A DNA stretch of 64,000 nt from contig NZ_BMPQ01000017.1 in the NCBI RefSeq assembly GCF_014647675.1, forward strand, positions 62,001 through 126,000. Direction: 5' to 3'. Shown here one piece after another: positions 9,103 to 17,411 of the stretch. The notes under the pieces are model-generated. The model ran no database searches. It worked only from the letters and a program-made list of their open reading frames with translations, and had not been told where the DNA came from. The position numbers were made by a program, and so were the translations under genes. This stretch comes from Streptomyces flaveus. GTDB taxonomy: Bacteria; Actinomycetota; Actinomycetes; Streptomycetales; Streptomycetaceae. Numbering within the stretch: the stretch's first letter is position 1; each line of letters starts with the position of its first letter.

Positions 9103-9339
9103 TCAGGCGTCCGGGATGTCCGCCTTCGCGCGTACGAGAGTCTCGCGTGTGATCACCACGATCCGCTCATAATCGGCCCGTGCGGCGTCGGGCGGAAGCT
9201 CGCTGTCGAGCGCAGCTGTGGCTTCGGTCCCGATGACGGCGAAACGGCCGTCACTGAGTTCGAAGATATCGGGACATGACTGACCGGTGGCGCTGCCTCG
9301 CTCGCGTGGTGTAGCCCCGACGCGTCGCACGATCTTCAC
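9103..9339 (-). CDS. Small conserved Streptomyces protein, function unknown
   Basis: 78 residues, starting at a GTG (9337-9339) with MKIVRRVG. The core reads CPDIFELSDGRFAVIGTEAT and the tail ADYERIVVITRETLVRAKADIPDA. I recognise this as a small protein widespread in Streptomyces, often in several copies and near XRE-type regulators, with no known function. The GTG has no ribosome site. A TACCTA-like element about eight bases upstream would fit a leaderless transcript. No transmembrane or metal-binding motif is visible. No XRE partner is adjacent here. Confidence 0.7.
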   Translation of the reverse strand: MKIVRRVGATPRERGSATGQSCPDIFELSDGRFAVIGTEATAALDSELPPDAARADYERIVVITRETLVRAKADIPDA

Positions 9340-9849
9340 GGATAGGTACCAGCCTTACTCGGAGTGGTGGACGTTCTCCGAACAGGGGTGGTCGCCGGAG
9401 GTATGGACCTCCGGTGTATGGGTGTGCGCCGGAGTATGCCCACAGAGTGGGTAGGTCACACATTATGTCGGCATCCTGTTGCTGGTGCGACTTGAAACAG
9501 CGTTGAGGCAGGTGAATTTTACCTGAGCCGCTTGACGGTGTGCGGTGTTTAGGTGATATGTGGCTTCGCGGGGATGTTGGTGGCCTGCGATGCGCAGGTG
9601 GCATCCGTAAGCCAAAAGGGAGCCGTACTGGGACAGTACTCGGCCAGCGAGGAGCGGCCTTTCACCGAGCAGCCCAGAAGCCCAGCCGGCTGGGCTGTTC
9701 GACCAGGCCCTCACTGGCCTGCGCCGCCGCGCGCCTTCCTCCAGACCGTGAGCCAGGCAACGTTCGGTGCGGGAACCAAAGGCCCGCGGCCACCTCAGCC
9801 ACTGCAGGAACTCTGACCCCAGATGGCCCCGAAAGCCACTCCCGGTAAC
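9340..9849. other. Long intergenic region without a supported gene
   Basis: About 510 bp that is lower in GC near 9460-9560 (for example TTTTACCTG and GTTTAGGTGATATGT). It contains short open frames, one on the plus strand from about 9583 reading MLVACDAQVASVSQKGA, but none has a ribosome site or family resemblance I can name. It holds the promoter of the 78-residue gene on the minus strand and leads into the iron box on the plus strand. Confidence 0.4.
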
Positions 9850-9868
9850 TCAGGTTAGGCTTACCTCC
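9850..9868 (+). promoter_or_regulatory. Iron box (DmdR/IdeR operator)
   Basis: TCAGGTTAGGCTTACCTCC matches the 19-bp actinobacterial iron-box consensus TTAGGTTAGGCTAACCTAA at about 15 positions, including the AGGTTAGGC core. It ends at the base immediately before the GTG start of the next gene. It therefore overlaps the likely -10 region (TAGGCT) and should repress under iron sufficiency. Confidence 0.75.
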
Positions 9869-10819
9869 GTGAGTACGTGCACGAAGGTCTCCCGGGACTT
9901 GGACGAGCCCCTCGCGGGGACCGCCGCCACCGCGAGGACGTGGCTGCTGCTGGAACAGCCCGGACCCTGGGGCGCCAGAGCGCTGACCTCGAGTCATCTG
10001 GATCCGGACCTCGGACGCGCTCTGGAGAAGGCCATGGAGGGCACCGGCGTACGTATCGCGCTGATCCGCCGCCCGGGGCGGCACGCCGACTGCCACACGG
10101 TTGCCGAGCGCAAGGTGTACGCGGCCCACACCGTTCCTGGAAACATATGGCTGCACAGCGCCACAACGTCAGATCCCGAGCAGCTGCTCAAACTTGACTT
10201 CGCCGCACTGGGAGGAGGTGCATTCGGCACCTTCGACACGGTTCTCGACGGCCGCCCCCACACTGGCGACCCCCTCGCCCTCGTCTGCACCAACGGCAAG
10301 CGAGACCGCTGCTGCGCCCTCCTGGGCCGCCCCCTCGCTGCCGAGCTCGCCGCCTCCGGAGTGGACGGCGCATGGGAAGTCACCCACCTGGGAGGCCACC
10401 GCTTCTCGCCCACCCTGCTCGTGCTGCCGTTCGGCTACGCGTACGGGCGCGCGGAGGCCCACGCCGTCAAGGAGGTCCTCCAGGGCGTACGGGAAGGGCG
10501 TGTGGTCACCGAAGGATGCCGCGGAAGCTCCGCCTGGGAGCGCCCCGGCCAGGCGGCCGAGCTGGCGGTGCGTACGGCGACAGGCGAAGAGGCCGCCGAC
10601 ACGCTGACGGTCGTCCGCACGGACGGCACGGCACCGCGCTGGGAGGTGACCGTCGCCCACACGGACGGCCGCATCTGGCGCGTCACCGTCGCCCAAGGCG
10701 CCTCACTGCCGCCCCGCCAGGAGAGCTGTGGCTCGGCCCTCGGCTCCCCGGCCCGTATGGACGTACTGGCGGTGCGCGAGCTGACCCGTCCGGCTGTGGC
10801 GGCCCTCGTGGCCCGCTGA
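9869..10819 (+). CDS. Sucrase/ferredoxin-like (thioredoxin-like ferredoxin) family protein, iron regulated
   Basis: About 316 residues. The second half holds the family features: CTNGKRDRCCALLGRPLA, followed by THLGGHRFSPTLLVLPFGYAYGR. These are the Cys cluster and GGHRF motif of the sucrase/ferredoxin-like fold, related to thioredoxin-like [2Fe-2S] ferredoxins. The name sucrase is historical; a redox role is more likely. The GTG start at 9869 follows an iron box with no space for a ribosome site, so the transcript is probably leaderless and iron-repressed. A role in iron release or Fe-S redox under iron starvation is inference. No siderophore gene is adjacent. It reads toward the two-component system, with a 71-bp gap. 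Confidence 0.82.
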   Translation: MSTCTKVSRDLDEPLAGTAATARTWLLLEQPGPWGARALTSSHLDPDLGRALEKAMEGTGVRIALIRRPGRHADCHTVAERKVYAAHTVPGNIWLHSATTSDPEQLLKLDFAALGGGAFGTFDTVLDGRPHTGDPLALVCTNGKRDRCCALLGRPLAAELAASGVDGAWEVTHLGGHRFSPTLLVLPFGYAYGRAEAHAVKEVLQGVREGRVVTEGCRGSSAWERPGQAAELAVRTATGEEAADTLTVVRTDGTAPRWEVTVAHTDGRIWRVTVAQGASLPPRQESCGSALGSPARMDVLAVRELTRPAVAALVAR

Positions 10820-10890
10820 TCACGCCCCGCTCAAGAGATCAACGCCACACCCCTACGGCGCGGCGCGTCCACCCCCGTACCGTCATAGGC

Positions 10891-12615
10891 ATGAGTCCCA
10901 CTCCCCCTGCCCGACGACTCCGCCTCGGCATGCCGAAACGGATGTTCTCGCAGGTGCTGTTGATGCAGGTGGCGATCGCCGCCGGAGTCGCCGTGCTCGC
11001 GACCGGCCTGTTCCTCGCTCCGCTCAGCGACCAGCTCGACGACCAGGCGATGCGCCGCGCCCTCGCGATCGCGCAGACCACGGCCGCGCAGCCGCAGCTC
11101 GCCGAGGAGCTGACGTCGACGCCGCCCACGGTCGGCGGGCCCGTACAGGCCGAGGCGGAGCGGATCCGGAAAGCCAGCGGGGCCGAGTACGTCGTGGTGA
11201 TGAACACGGATGGCGTGCGCTGGTCGCACACCGACCCCGAACGGATCGGCGACGTCGTCTCGACCGACCCCGGGCAGGCCTTGGCCGGCCACGAGGTCAT
11301 GGAGATCGACAGCGGGACGCTGGGCCGCTCGGCGCGCGGCAAGGTGCCGTTGCGCGACGCCGACGGCGACATCGTGGGAGCGGTCTCCGTCGGCATCGAG
11401 TACGACAGCGTGCGTGCCAGGCTCCTCAACGCGATCCCGGGCCTCTTCGCGTACGCGGGCGGGGCCATGGCAGTCGGCGCGCTGGCCGCGTATGTGATCT
11501 CCAGGCGAGTCCAGCGGCAGACCCGCGACCTGGCCTTCTCGGACATCGCCGCGCTCCTCGCGGAACGCGAGGCGATGCTGCACGGCATCAGGGAGGGCGT
11601 CGTCGCCCTGGATCGCGGCGGCAGGGTCCGGCTCCTCAACGACGAGGCTCAGCGCCTGCTGGGCATCGGCGACGAGGCGGTCGGGCAGCCGCTGGACGAG
11701 GCCCTCGGCGAGGGACGTACGACCGATGTGCTGGCCGGACGTGTCACCGGTACCGATCTGCTCACCGTCCGCGGTCAGCGCGTCCTGGTCGCCAACCGGA
11801 TGCCCACCGACGACGGCGGCGCCGTCGCCACGCTGCGCGACCGCACCGAGCTGGAGCAGCTAGGCCGCGAACTCGACTCCACCCGCGGCCTGATCGACGC
11901 CCTGCGTGCCCAGGACCACGAGCACGCCAACCGTATGCACACGCTCCTCGGCCTGCTGGAGCTGGAGATGTACGAGGACGCCGTGGAGTTCGTCGGCGAG
12001 GTGGTGGGCGACCACAGGGCCACCGCGGAACAGGTCACGGAGAAGATCCACGACCCGCTGCTGGCCGCCCTGTTGGTCGGCAAGGCCACTGTCGCGGCGG
12101 AGCGTGGCGTGGCGCTGTGGATCTCGGACAGAACGCTGTTCCCCGACCAGCTGATCGATCCGCGGGGACTGGTCACGATCGTGGGCAACCTCGTCGACAA
12201 CGCGCTCGACGCCGTCGCCGGCAAGCAGCACGCGCGCGTGGAGGTCGAATTGCGCGCGGAGGGGCGTACAACGGTGCTCAGGGTGCGGGACACCGGGCCC
12301 GGAATCCCCGCCGAACAGCGCGAGTTGGTCTTCACCGACGGATGGTCCACCAAGAAGCCTCCGGCGCACGGCAAGCGCGGAATCGGCCTCTCCCTGGTGC
12401 GGCGGCTCGCCGAGCGGCAGGGCGGCAGCGCGCGGGTCGCGGAAGCGGACGGCGGGGGCGCGGAATTCACCATCGTGCTGCCGGAGACACTGGCGGAGCC
12501 GGGACTCGCACCGCAGCCCGGGCTCGCACGAGGGCCGCGTCTCGTACCCGACTCGGGCCCGCCCCACGAAGCCGCCGTGGCCGGCTCCACGACCACCAAG
12601 GAGGAGTCGCGATGA
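10891..12615 (+). CDS. CitA/DcuS-type sensor histidine kinase
   Basis: 574 residues. A transmembrane helix at about 20-42 and another at about 180-200 flank an extracytoplasmic PAS/Cache-like sensor (about 43-178). A cytoplasmic PAS domain (GVVALDRGGRVRLLNDEAQ) follows. A DHp helix with RAQDHEHANRMHTLLGLLEL comes next; the first His of HEHANRMH is the expected phospho-site of this citrate/C4-dicarboxylate sensor group. The HATPase domain has GNLVDNALDAV, DTGPGIP and GIGLSLVRRL. Its ATGA overlap with the next gene shows that kinase and regulator are co-translated. A ligand such as a di- or tricarboxylate is suggested by the family but not shown here, and no transporter gene lies nearby. Confidence 0.92.
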   Translation: MSPTPPARRLRLGMPKRMFSQVLLMQVAIAAGVAVLATGLFLAPLSDQLDDQAMRRALAIAQTTAAQPQLAEELTSTPPTVGGPVQAEAERIRKASGAEYVVVMNTDGVRWSHTDPERIGDVVSTDPGQALAGHEVMEIDSGTLGRSARGKVPLRDADGDIVGAVSVGIEYDSVRARLLNAIPGLFAYAGGAMAVGALAAYVISRRVQRQTRDLAFSDIAALLAEREAMLHGIREGVVALDRGGRVRLLNDEAQRLLGIGDEAVGQPLDEALGEGRTTDVLAGRVTGTDLLTVRGQRVLVANRMPTDDGGAVATLRDRTELEQLGRELDSTRGLIDALRAQDHEHANRMHTLLGLLELEMYEDAVEFVGEVVGDHRATAEQVTEKIHDPLLAALLVGKATVAAERGVALWISDRTLFPDQLIDPRGLVTIVGNLVDNALDAVAGKQHARVEVELRAEGRTTVLRVRDTGPGIPAEQRELVFTDGWSTKKPPAHGKRGIGLSLVRRLAERQGGSARVAEADGGGAEFTIVLPETLAEPGLAPQPGLARGPRLVPDSGPPHEAAVAGSTTTKEESR

Positions 12616-13292
12616 TCGAGGTACTGGTCGTGGACGACGACATCCGGGTCGCTCGGGTCAACGCCGCCTACGTGGAGAAGGTCGCGGGCTTCCATGTCGC
12701 GGGCGAGGCGCACTCCGCGGCGGAGGCGCTGCAACAGGTGGAGGCGTTGCCGCAGCTGGATCTGGTGCTCCTCGACCACTATCTGCCCGACGATACGGGC
12801 CTCGCGGTCGTCCAGGAGATGCGGCGGCGCGGCCACCAGACCGACGTGATCATGGTGACAGCGGCCCGTGACGTCTCCACGGTCCAGGCCGCGATGCGGC
12901 ACGGCGCGCTCCAGTACCTGGTCAAACCGTTCGCCTTTGCCGGACTGCGAGCCAAGCTGGAGGCGTACGCGGCGCTGCGCCGGACCCTCGACGGCGGAGG
13001 CGAGGCCGAACAGGCCGAGGTCGACCGGATCTTCGGCGCCCTCTCCGCGGGCTCGGAACCGGGTCTGCCCAAAGGGCACTCCCCCACCACCGCGGAAGCC
13101 GTGCGCCGGGCGCTGCTGAGCGCCGAAGGCCCTCTGTCGGCCCAGGAGATCGCGGACCGGACAGGGCTCAGCCGGCAGACCTCCCAGCGCTATCTGAAGC
13201 TCCTGGAGCGCACCGGGAGGGCGACGCTGAGCCTCAGATACGGCGACGCGGGCCGCCCGGAGCACCGTTACGTCTGGGCGACCCGCGCCTGA
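12612..13292 (+). CDS. CitB/DctR-type response regulator, partner of the adjacent kinase
   Basis: 226 residues. The receiver domain occupies 1-120 with the acidic pocket VVDDD, the phospho-acceptor Asp in LVLLDHYLPDDTG, and VKPF. The C-terminal winged HTH of the CitT type (about 160-220) includes SAQEIADRTGLSRQTSQRYLKLLERTGRA. The ATG at 12612 overlaps the kinase stop by four bases. It probably activates genes in response to the ligand sensed by the kinase. Confidence 0.92.
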   Translation: MIEVLVVDDDIRVARVNAAYVEKVAGFHVAGEAHSAAEALQQVEALPQLDLVLLDHYLPDDTGLAVVQEMRRRGHQTDVIMVTAARDVSTVQAAMRHGALQYLVKPFAFAGLRAKLEAYAALRRTLDGGGEAEQAEVDRIFGALSAGSEPGLPKGHSPTTAEAVRRALLSAEGPLSAQEIADRTGLSRQTSQRYLKLLERTGRATLSLRYGDAGRPEHRYVWATRA

Positions 13293-13574
13293 GGGCACGG
13301 TCGAAGTACGGGAGTTGCAACCGCGCCCACCTCAGCACGGCTGTCAGGGGAGGCCAGCCGTGCGAGGAAACCCAAGCCCGCGGCCTGCGTCACCAACTCC
13401 GTGTCTGCGCACATGCCTTGCGACCTTAGAGGTGCCGTGTGCAAGAGCAGCAGTCTTGTGAGCGCAAGGCCTTCTTCTGCTTGCAAAAGCGTGTTGTGCT
13501 CGTTTTGCTCACGCCACAACACTGGAGCCGGAGCACGGGCACGACGCAGGCCCGGGCTCGGGAAGAGAGACCCG
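13293..13574 (+). promoter_or_regulatory. Intergenic region with repeated TTGTG/GCAAAA elements before the second response regulator
   Basis: From about 13452 to 13516 there are related elements: CTTGTGAGCGCAAG (a near palindrome), TTGCAAAAGCG, and TTGTGCTCGTTTTGC followed by CACGCCACAA. Such spaced, partly inverted elements directly upstream of a CitB-type regulator gene are plausible binding sites for that regulator or its neighbour. The repeats are seen; the function is inferred. Confidence 0.4.
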
Positions 13575-14267
13575 ATGATTGATGTCCTGGTCGTGGACGA
13601 CGACTTCCGTGTCGCCGAGATCAATGCCCAGTACGTGGGCAAAGTGCCCGGCTTCCGGGTCACCGCCCGCGCGCACACCGCGGCTCAGGCCCTGGCCACC
13701 GTGGCCCGCGAACCCGTCGACCTGGTGCTGCTCGACCACTACCTGCCCGACCGGACTGGGCTCGAACTCGTCCAGCGGATGCGGGAACTCGGCCACGCCA
13801 GCGACGTCATCATGATCACGGCGGCCGGCGACGTGGAGACCGTACGAGCCGCGATGCGCCTCGGCGCCCTGCACTATCTGGTCAAGCCGTTCACCTTCGC
13901 CGCGCTGCGCACCCGCCTCGACTCGTACGCCGCCCTGCACCGCACCGTCGAGCGGGTCGAGGGCCAGGGCGCGGCAGGCCAGGAGCAGGTCGACCGGATC
14001 TTCGGCGCGCTGCGTACGACACCCACGGCCTCCTCGCCCAGCCTGCCCAGCGGGCACTCGGAACCCACCCTTGACCTGATCTGCAAGGTCCTGCACGAGG
14101 CCGACCATCCGCTGTCGGCCCACGAGGTCGCCGCCGAGACCGGCCTCAGCCGCTCCACCGCCCAGCGCTATCTCCGCCACCTGGAACAGGCCGGACGGCT
14201 GCGGCTCACCCTCAAGTACGGCGACACGGGACGCCCCGAGCATCGCTACACGTGGGTGGCGCCCTGA
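13575..14267 (+). CDS. Second CitB-type response regulator without its own kinase
   Basis: 230 residues, with the same architecture and start as the preceding regulator (MIDVLVVDDDFRVAEINAQYV). The Asp site is LVLLDHYLPDRTGLEL, VKPF is conserved, and the HTH reads SAHEVAAETGLSRSTAQRYLRHLEQAG. The two regulators are close paralogues, even in the C-terminal YGDxGRPEHRY tail. No kinase gene accompanies this copy, so it may be phosphorylated by the kinase at 10891-12615 or by one elsewhere. Its own upstream region carries repeats and a separate promoter is likely. Start: ATG at 13575 after GGAAGAGAG. Confidence 0.88.
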   Translation: MIDVLVVDDDFRVAEINAQYVGKVPGFRVTARAHTAAQALATVAREPVDLVLLDHYLPDRTGLELVQRMRELGHASDVIMITAAGDVETVRAAMRLGALHYLVKPFTFAALRTRLDSYAALHRTVERVEGQGAAGQEQVDRIFGALRTTPTASSPSLPSGHSEPTLDLICKVLHEADHPLSAHEVAAETGLSRSTAQRYLRHLEQAGRLRLTLKYGDTGRPEHRYTWVAP

Positions 14268-14320
14268 GGGACTTGGCCGCTTGGGGTGCCCGGGCGGCCT
14301 TGCCGAAGCCCGGTGCAGTT

Positions 14321-14368
14321 CCCCGAGCCCCTAAAGGAAGCCGCAGGCCTTCCTTTAGGGGCGCGGGG
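14321..14368. terminator. Long hairpin in a Streptomyces-type intergenic repeat
   Basis: A 20-bp stem (14321-14340 with 14349-14368, one mismatch) built from CCCCGAGCCCCTAAAGGAAG. It is followed at 14376-14425 by GCGGCTCCGCCGC and GCGACCAGCCACAACG-type sequence. I recognise this pair of elements as a common intergenic repeat of Streptomyces chromosomes. Here it lies between convergent genes and would terminate both. Confidence 0.65.
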
Positions 14369-14450
14369 CTGTGACATTTGCGGCTCCGCCGCGGGGCGCG
14401 ACCAGCCACAACGAACCCGCAGCTTAAAACCGCCCAACCCAGCGGAGCGC

Positions 14451-16574
14451 TTAGGCGTCGATACGCGAACGGTCCAGTGTCGCCGCCGAGTTGGAGATGA
14501 ACTCCTTTCGCGGGGCCACCTCGTTGCCCATGAGCAGGTCGAACACCTGCTCCGAAGCCTCCAGGTCGGAGATGTTGATACGGCGCAGGGTGCGGTGGCG
14601 CGGGTCCATCGTGGTCTCGGCCAGCTGGTCGGCGTCCATCTCTCCGAGGCCCTTGTAGCGCTGGATGGAGTCCTTGTACCGGATGCCCTTGCTCTGGAAC
14701 TCCAGCAGCTTGTCGCGCAGTTCGCGGTCCGAGTACGTGTAGACGTACTTGTCCTGGCCCTTCTTCGGCTGGGTCAGCTCGATGCGGTGCAGCGGCGGAA
14801 CCGCGGCGAAGACCCGGCCCGCCTCGACCATCGGCCGCATATAGCGCTGGAAGAGCGTGAGCAACAGGATGCGGATGTGCGCGCCGTCCACGTCGGCGTC
14901 GACGAGAAGGATGATCTTGCCGTAGCGGGCCGCGTCGATGTCGAAGGTCCGGCCGGACCCGGCTCCTATGACCTGGATGATCGCGCCGCACTCGGCGTTC
15001 TTGAGCATGTCCGAGATGGACGCCTTCTGGACGTTGAGGATCTTGCCGCGGATCGGCAGCAGTGCCTGGAACTCGGAGTTCCGGGCGAGCTTGGCGGTGC
15101 CGAGCGCGGAGTCTCCCTCGACGATGAACAGCTCGCTGCGCTCGACGTCGTCGCTACGGCAGTCGGCCAGCTTGGCGGGCAGCGACGAGGACTCCAGGGC
15201 CGTCTTCCGGCGCTGCGCGTCCTTGTGCTGACGGGCCGCGATGCGCGTACGGGCGGCGGCGACGGCCTTCTCCAGGACGGCGCGGGCCTGCCCGGCCACG
15301 TCCCGCTTCGTGGAGGTCAGGAACGCCTTGAGTTCCTGGGAGACGACGTTCGTCACGATGCGACGGGCCGCGGAGGTGCCGAGCACCTCCTTGGTCTGGC
15401 CTTCGAACTGCGGCTCGGCGAGGCGCACCGTCACCACCGCGGTGAGGCCCTCCAGGGCGTCGTCCTTGACGATGTCGTCCTCGGCGACGCGCAGCAGCTT
15501 CTTCGTGCGCAGCACTTCGTTGACCGTCTTCGTGACGGCCTGCTCGAAGCCCGCGACATGAGTGCCGCCCTTGGGCGTGGCGATGATGTTGACGAACGAC
15601 TTGAGTGTCGTGTCGTAGCCGGTGCCCCAGCGCAGCGCGACATCGACGCCGAGCTCACGGGTGACCTCGGTGGGCGTCATCTGGCCGTGGTCGTCCAGGA
15701 CCGGCACGGTCTCCTTGAAGGTGCCCTGGCCGGAGAGGCGGAGGACGTCGCAGACCGGCTTGTCGCTCGCCAGGTACTCGCAGAACTCGCTGATGCCTCC
15801 GTCGAAACGGAAGGACTCCTCGCCCTTGCTGCCGCCCTCGCCGAGCCCGTACTCGTCGCGGACGACGATCGTCAGTCCGGGTACCAGGAAGGCGGTCTGG
15901 CGGGCGCGCTGGTGCAGCGTGTCCAGGGAGAGCTTGGCGTCCTTGAGGAAGATCTGGCGGTCGGCCCAGTAGCGCACGCGGGTGCCGGTGCGGGTCCTGG
16001 GGATCCTCTTGAGCTTGCGCAGACCGGCCGAGGCGTCGAAGGGCGCGTCCGGGCCGACCCCCTTGAAGGCACCGGGCGTACCTCGCCGGAAGCTGACGGC
16101 GTGCGTGTGCCCACTGCGGTCCACCTCGACGTCCAGCCGGGCCGACAGGGCGTTCACCACGGAGGCACCCACACCGTGCAGGCCGCCGGAAGCCGCGTAC
16201 GAGCCGCCTCCGAACTTGCCGCCGGCGTGCAGCTTGGTCATCACGACTTCGACACCGGAGAGGCCGGTCTTGGGCTCCACGTCCACGGGGATGCCGCGGC
16301 CGTTGTCCCGCACCTCCACCGAGGCGTCGTCGTGCAGGATCACCTCGATGTGGTCGCAGTACCCGCCCAGGGCCTCGTCCACGGAGTTGTCGATGATCTC
16401 CCAGAGGCAGTGGAGCAGACCGCGGGTGTCGGTCGACCCGATGTACATGCCCGGGCGCTTCCGCACGGCCTCGAGCCCCTCGAGGACGAGCAGGTGCCGC
16501 GCGGTGTAGTTGGAACCGTCCCGGTCTGCTCCGGTCAGCAGCGCTGTGGACGGCACGGACGTCTCGGCGGTCAC
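14451..16574 (-). CDS. parE: DNA topoisomerase IV subunit B
   Basis: 707 residues of a GyrB/ParE ATPase subunit. The GHKL ATP site is visible as EIIDNSVDEALGG, DNGRGIPVD and GGLHGVGASVVNALS. The Toprim domain has EGDSALGTAK, PIRGKILNV and DADVDGAHI. It pairs with ParC encoded at 4486-6936. GTG start (16572-16574) with GAGGAGC upstream. I choose ParE over GyrB because ParC is nearby and a principal GyrB would normally sit with recF/gyrA near oriC. Confidence 0.92.
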   Translation of the reverse strand: MTAETSVPSTALLTGADRDGSNYTARHLLVLEGLEAVRKRPGMYIGSTDTRGLLHCLWEIIDNSVDEALGGYCDHIEVILHDDASVEVRDNGRGIPVDVEPKTGLSGVEVVMTKLHAGGKFGGGSYAASGGLHGVGASVVNALSARLDVEVDRSGHTHAVSFRRGTPGAFKGVGPDAPFDASAGLRKLKRIPRTRTGTRVRYWADRQIFLKDAKLSLDTLHQRARQTAFLVPGLTIVVRDEYGLGEGGSKGEESFRFDGGISEFCEYLASDKPVCDVLRLSGQGTFKETVPVLDDHGQMTPTEVTRELGVDVALRWGTGYDTTLKSFVNIIATPKGGTHVAGFEQAVTKTVNEVLRTKKLLRVAEDDIVKDDALEGLTAVVTVRLAEPQFEGQTKEVLGTSAARRIVTNVVSQELKAFLTSTKRDVAGQARAVLEKAVAAARTRIAARQHKDAQRRKTALESSSLPAKLADCRSDDVERSELFIVEGDSALGTAKLARNSEFQALLPIRGKILNVQKASISDMLKNAECGAIIQVIGAGSGRTFDIDAARYGKIILLVDADVDGAHIRILLLTLFQRYMRPMVEAGRVFAAVPPLHRIELTQPKKGQDKYVYTYSDRELRDKLLEFQSKGIRYKDSIQRYKGLGEMDADQLAETTMDPRHRTLRRINISDLEASEQVFDLLMGNEVAPRKEFISNSAATLDRSRIDA

Positions 16575-17018
16575 GCGGTTCGCTCCTCGCTGAATTTCAA
16601 GTGGGGCCCTTTAGGGTAAGGACCGGCTTCGGTCGCCGGTCCGAGGGTACCGAGGCCTGGTAGAGCCGTTGTAACGCCACCCTCGTCTGAGACTCAGGGT
16701 AGTCCAGGGTCGCATGCCTGTTCGATCCCTCGATGGAGTGAAGTACATATCACGTTCCCTTCCAGGCATGAACCATTTAGGCTCCGGGCACGTCCTCATG
16801 AACAACCGGCAATCCAGCCGGGAGGACTTGACCCTGACAGACAGCGCGAACCCGTAAAGATACAAAGACACGCAATACGGCTCATTCGCCGCCAACCGGC
16901 AGCAGACAGCCGACTCGGAGAGAGATTTTTTCGAGGCAGAGCCCCGAGCGGGAACGTTTTGGGCCTGGTTGGATGTTGACCCTGGTACGACAGCTCGTCG
17001 AGCTAGAGAAGAGGCGAC
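16575..17018. other. Divergent promoter region between parE and the zinc microprotein gene
   Basis: About 440 bp, AT-richer at 16840-16980 (CCCGTAAAGATACAAAGACAC, GAGATTTTTTCG). Several -35-like TTGAC elements occur (for example 16829-16833 and 16976-16980), but none has a well-spaced -10 that I can defend. No tRNA or coding signal was found. Confidence 0.4.
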
Positions 17019-17249
17019 GTGACTACTGTTCTGACCCCCGCGAGCCCACTGACGGCCGCTGACCGCTGCGACCGTTGCGGCGCCCAGGCATATCTGCGCG
17101 TCGTTCTCCTCAGCGGTGGTGAACTGCTCTTCTGCGCCCACCATGGACGCAAGTTCGAGCCGGAACTCAAGAAGATCGCCGCTGAGATACAGGACGAGAC
17201 GGAGCGGCTGACATCCGTTCCGGAAAGCGCCAATGAAGAAGAGCGCTGA
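17019..17249 (+). CDS. DUF7455-type zinc-binding microprotein
   Basis: 76 residues beginning MTTVLTPASPLTAADRCDRCG. Two metal-ligand pairs are visible: CDRCG and CAHHGRKFEPEL, giving a single small zinc ribbon, followed by a charged helical tail. This small protein is conserved in Streptomyces next to hrdB/parE; its function is unknown. GTG start with GAAGAGG upstream, and it ends at a strong hairpin. It is probably monocistronic. Confidence 0.8.
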   Translation: MTTVLTPASPLTAADRCDRCGAQAYLRVVLLSGGELLFCAHHGRKFEPELKKIAAEIQDETERLTSVPESANEEER

Positions 17250-17295
17250 CACTTCGCATCCACGACGAGCCAGCTACGGCACAGGCCGGTGACCG

Positions 17296-17328
17296 GGCGG
17301 CTGCTCCCCGCATCGGGGGGCAGCCGCC
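17296..17328 (+). terminator. Hairpin terminator
   Basis: GGCGGCTGC (17296-17304) pairs with GCAGCCGCC (17320-17328), and inside it CCCC pairs with GGGG. It is followed by TTAAG. It lies 47 bp after the zinc microprotein gene and before the convergent protease gene. Confidence 0.8.
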
Positions 17329-17411
17329 TTAAGTCTGCCTATCGGCCTGGACATCCCAGCCGGCGACCATGCCTGTACGTCCCTGCCGTCGACCACGGCT
17401 GGACATCCTCG

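Noticed and set aside
16720..16750. tRNA-like CTGTTCGATCCCTCG
   Set aside because: Resembles a T-loop, but no matching acceptor, D or anticodon stems are found around it. No tRNA was seen anywhere in the window.
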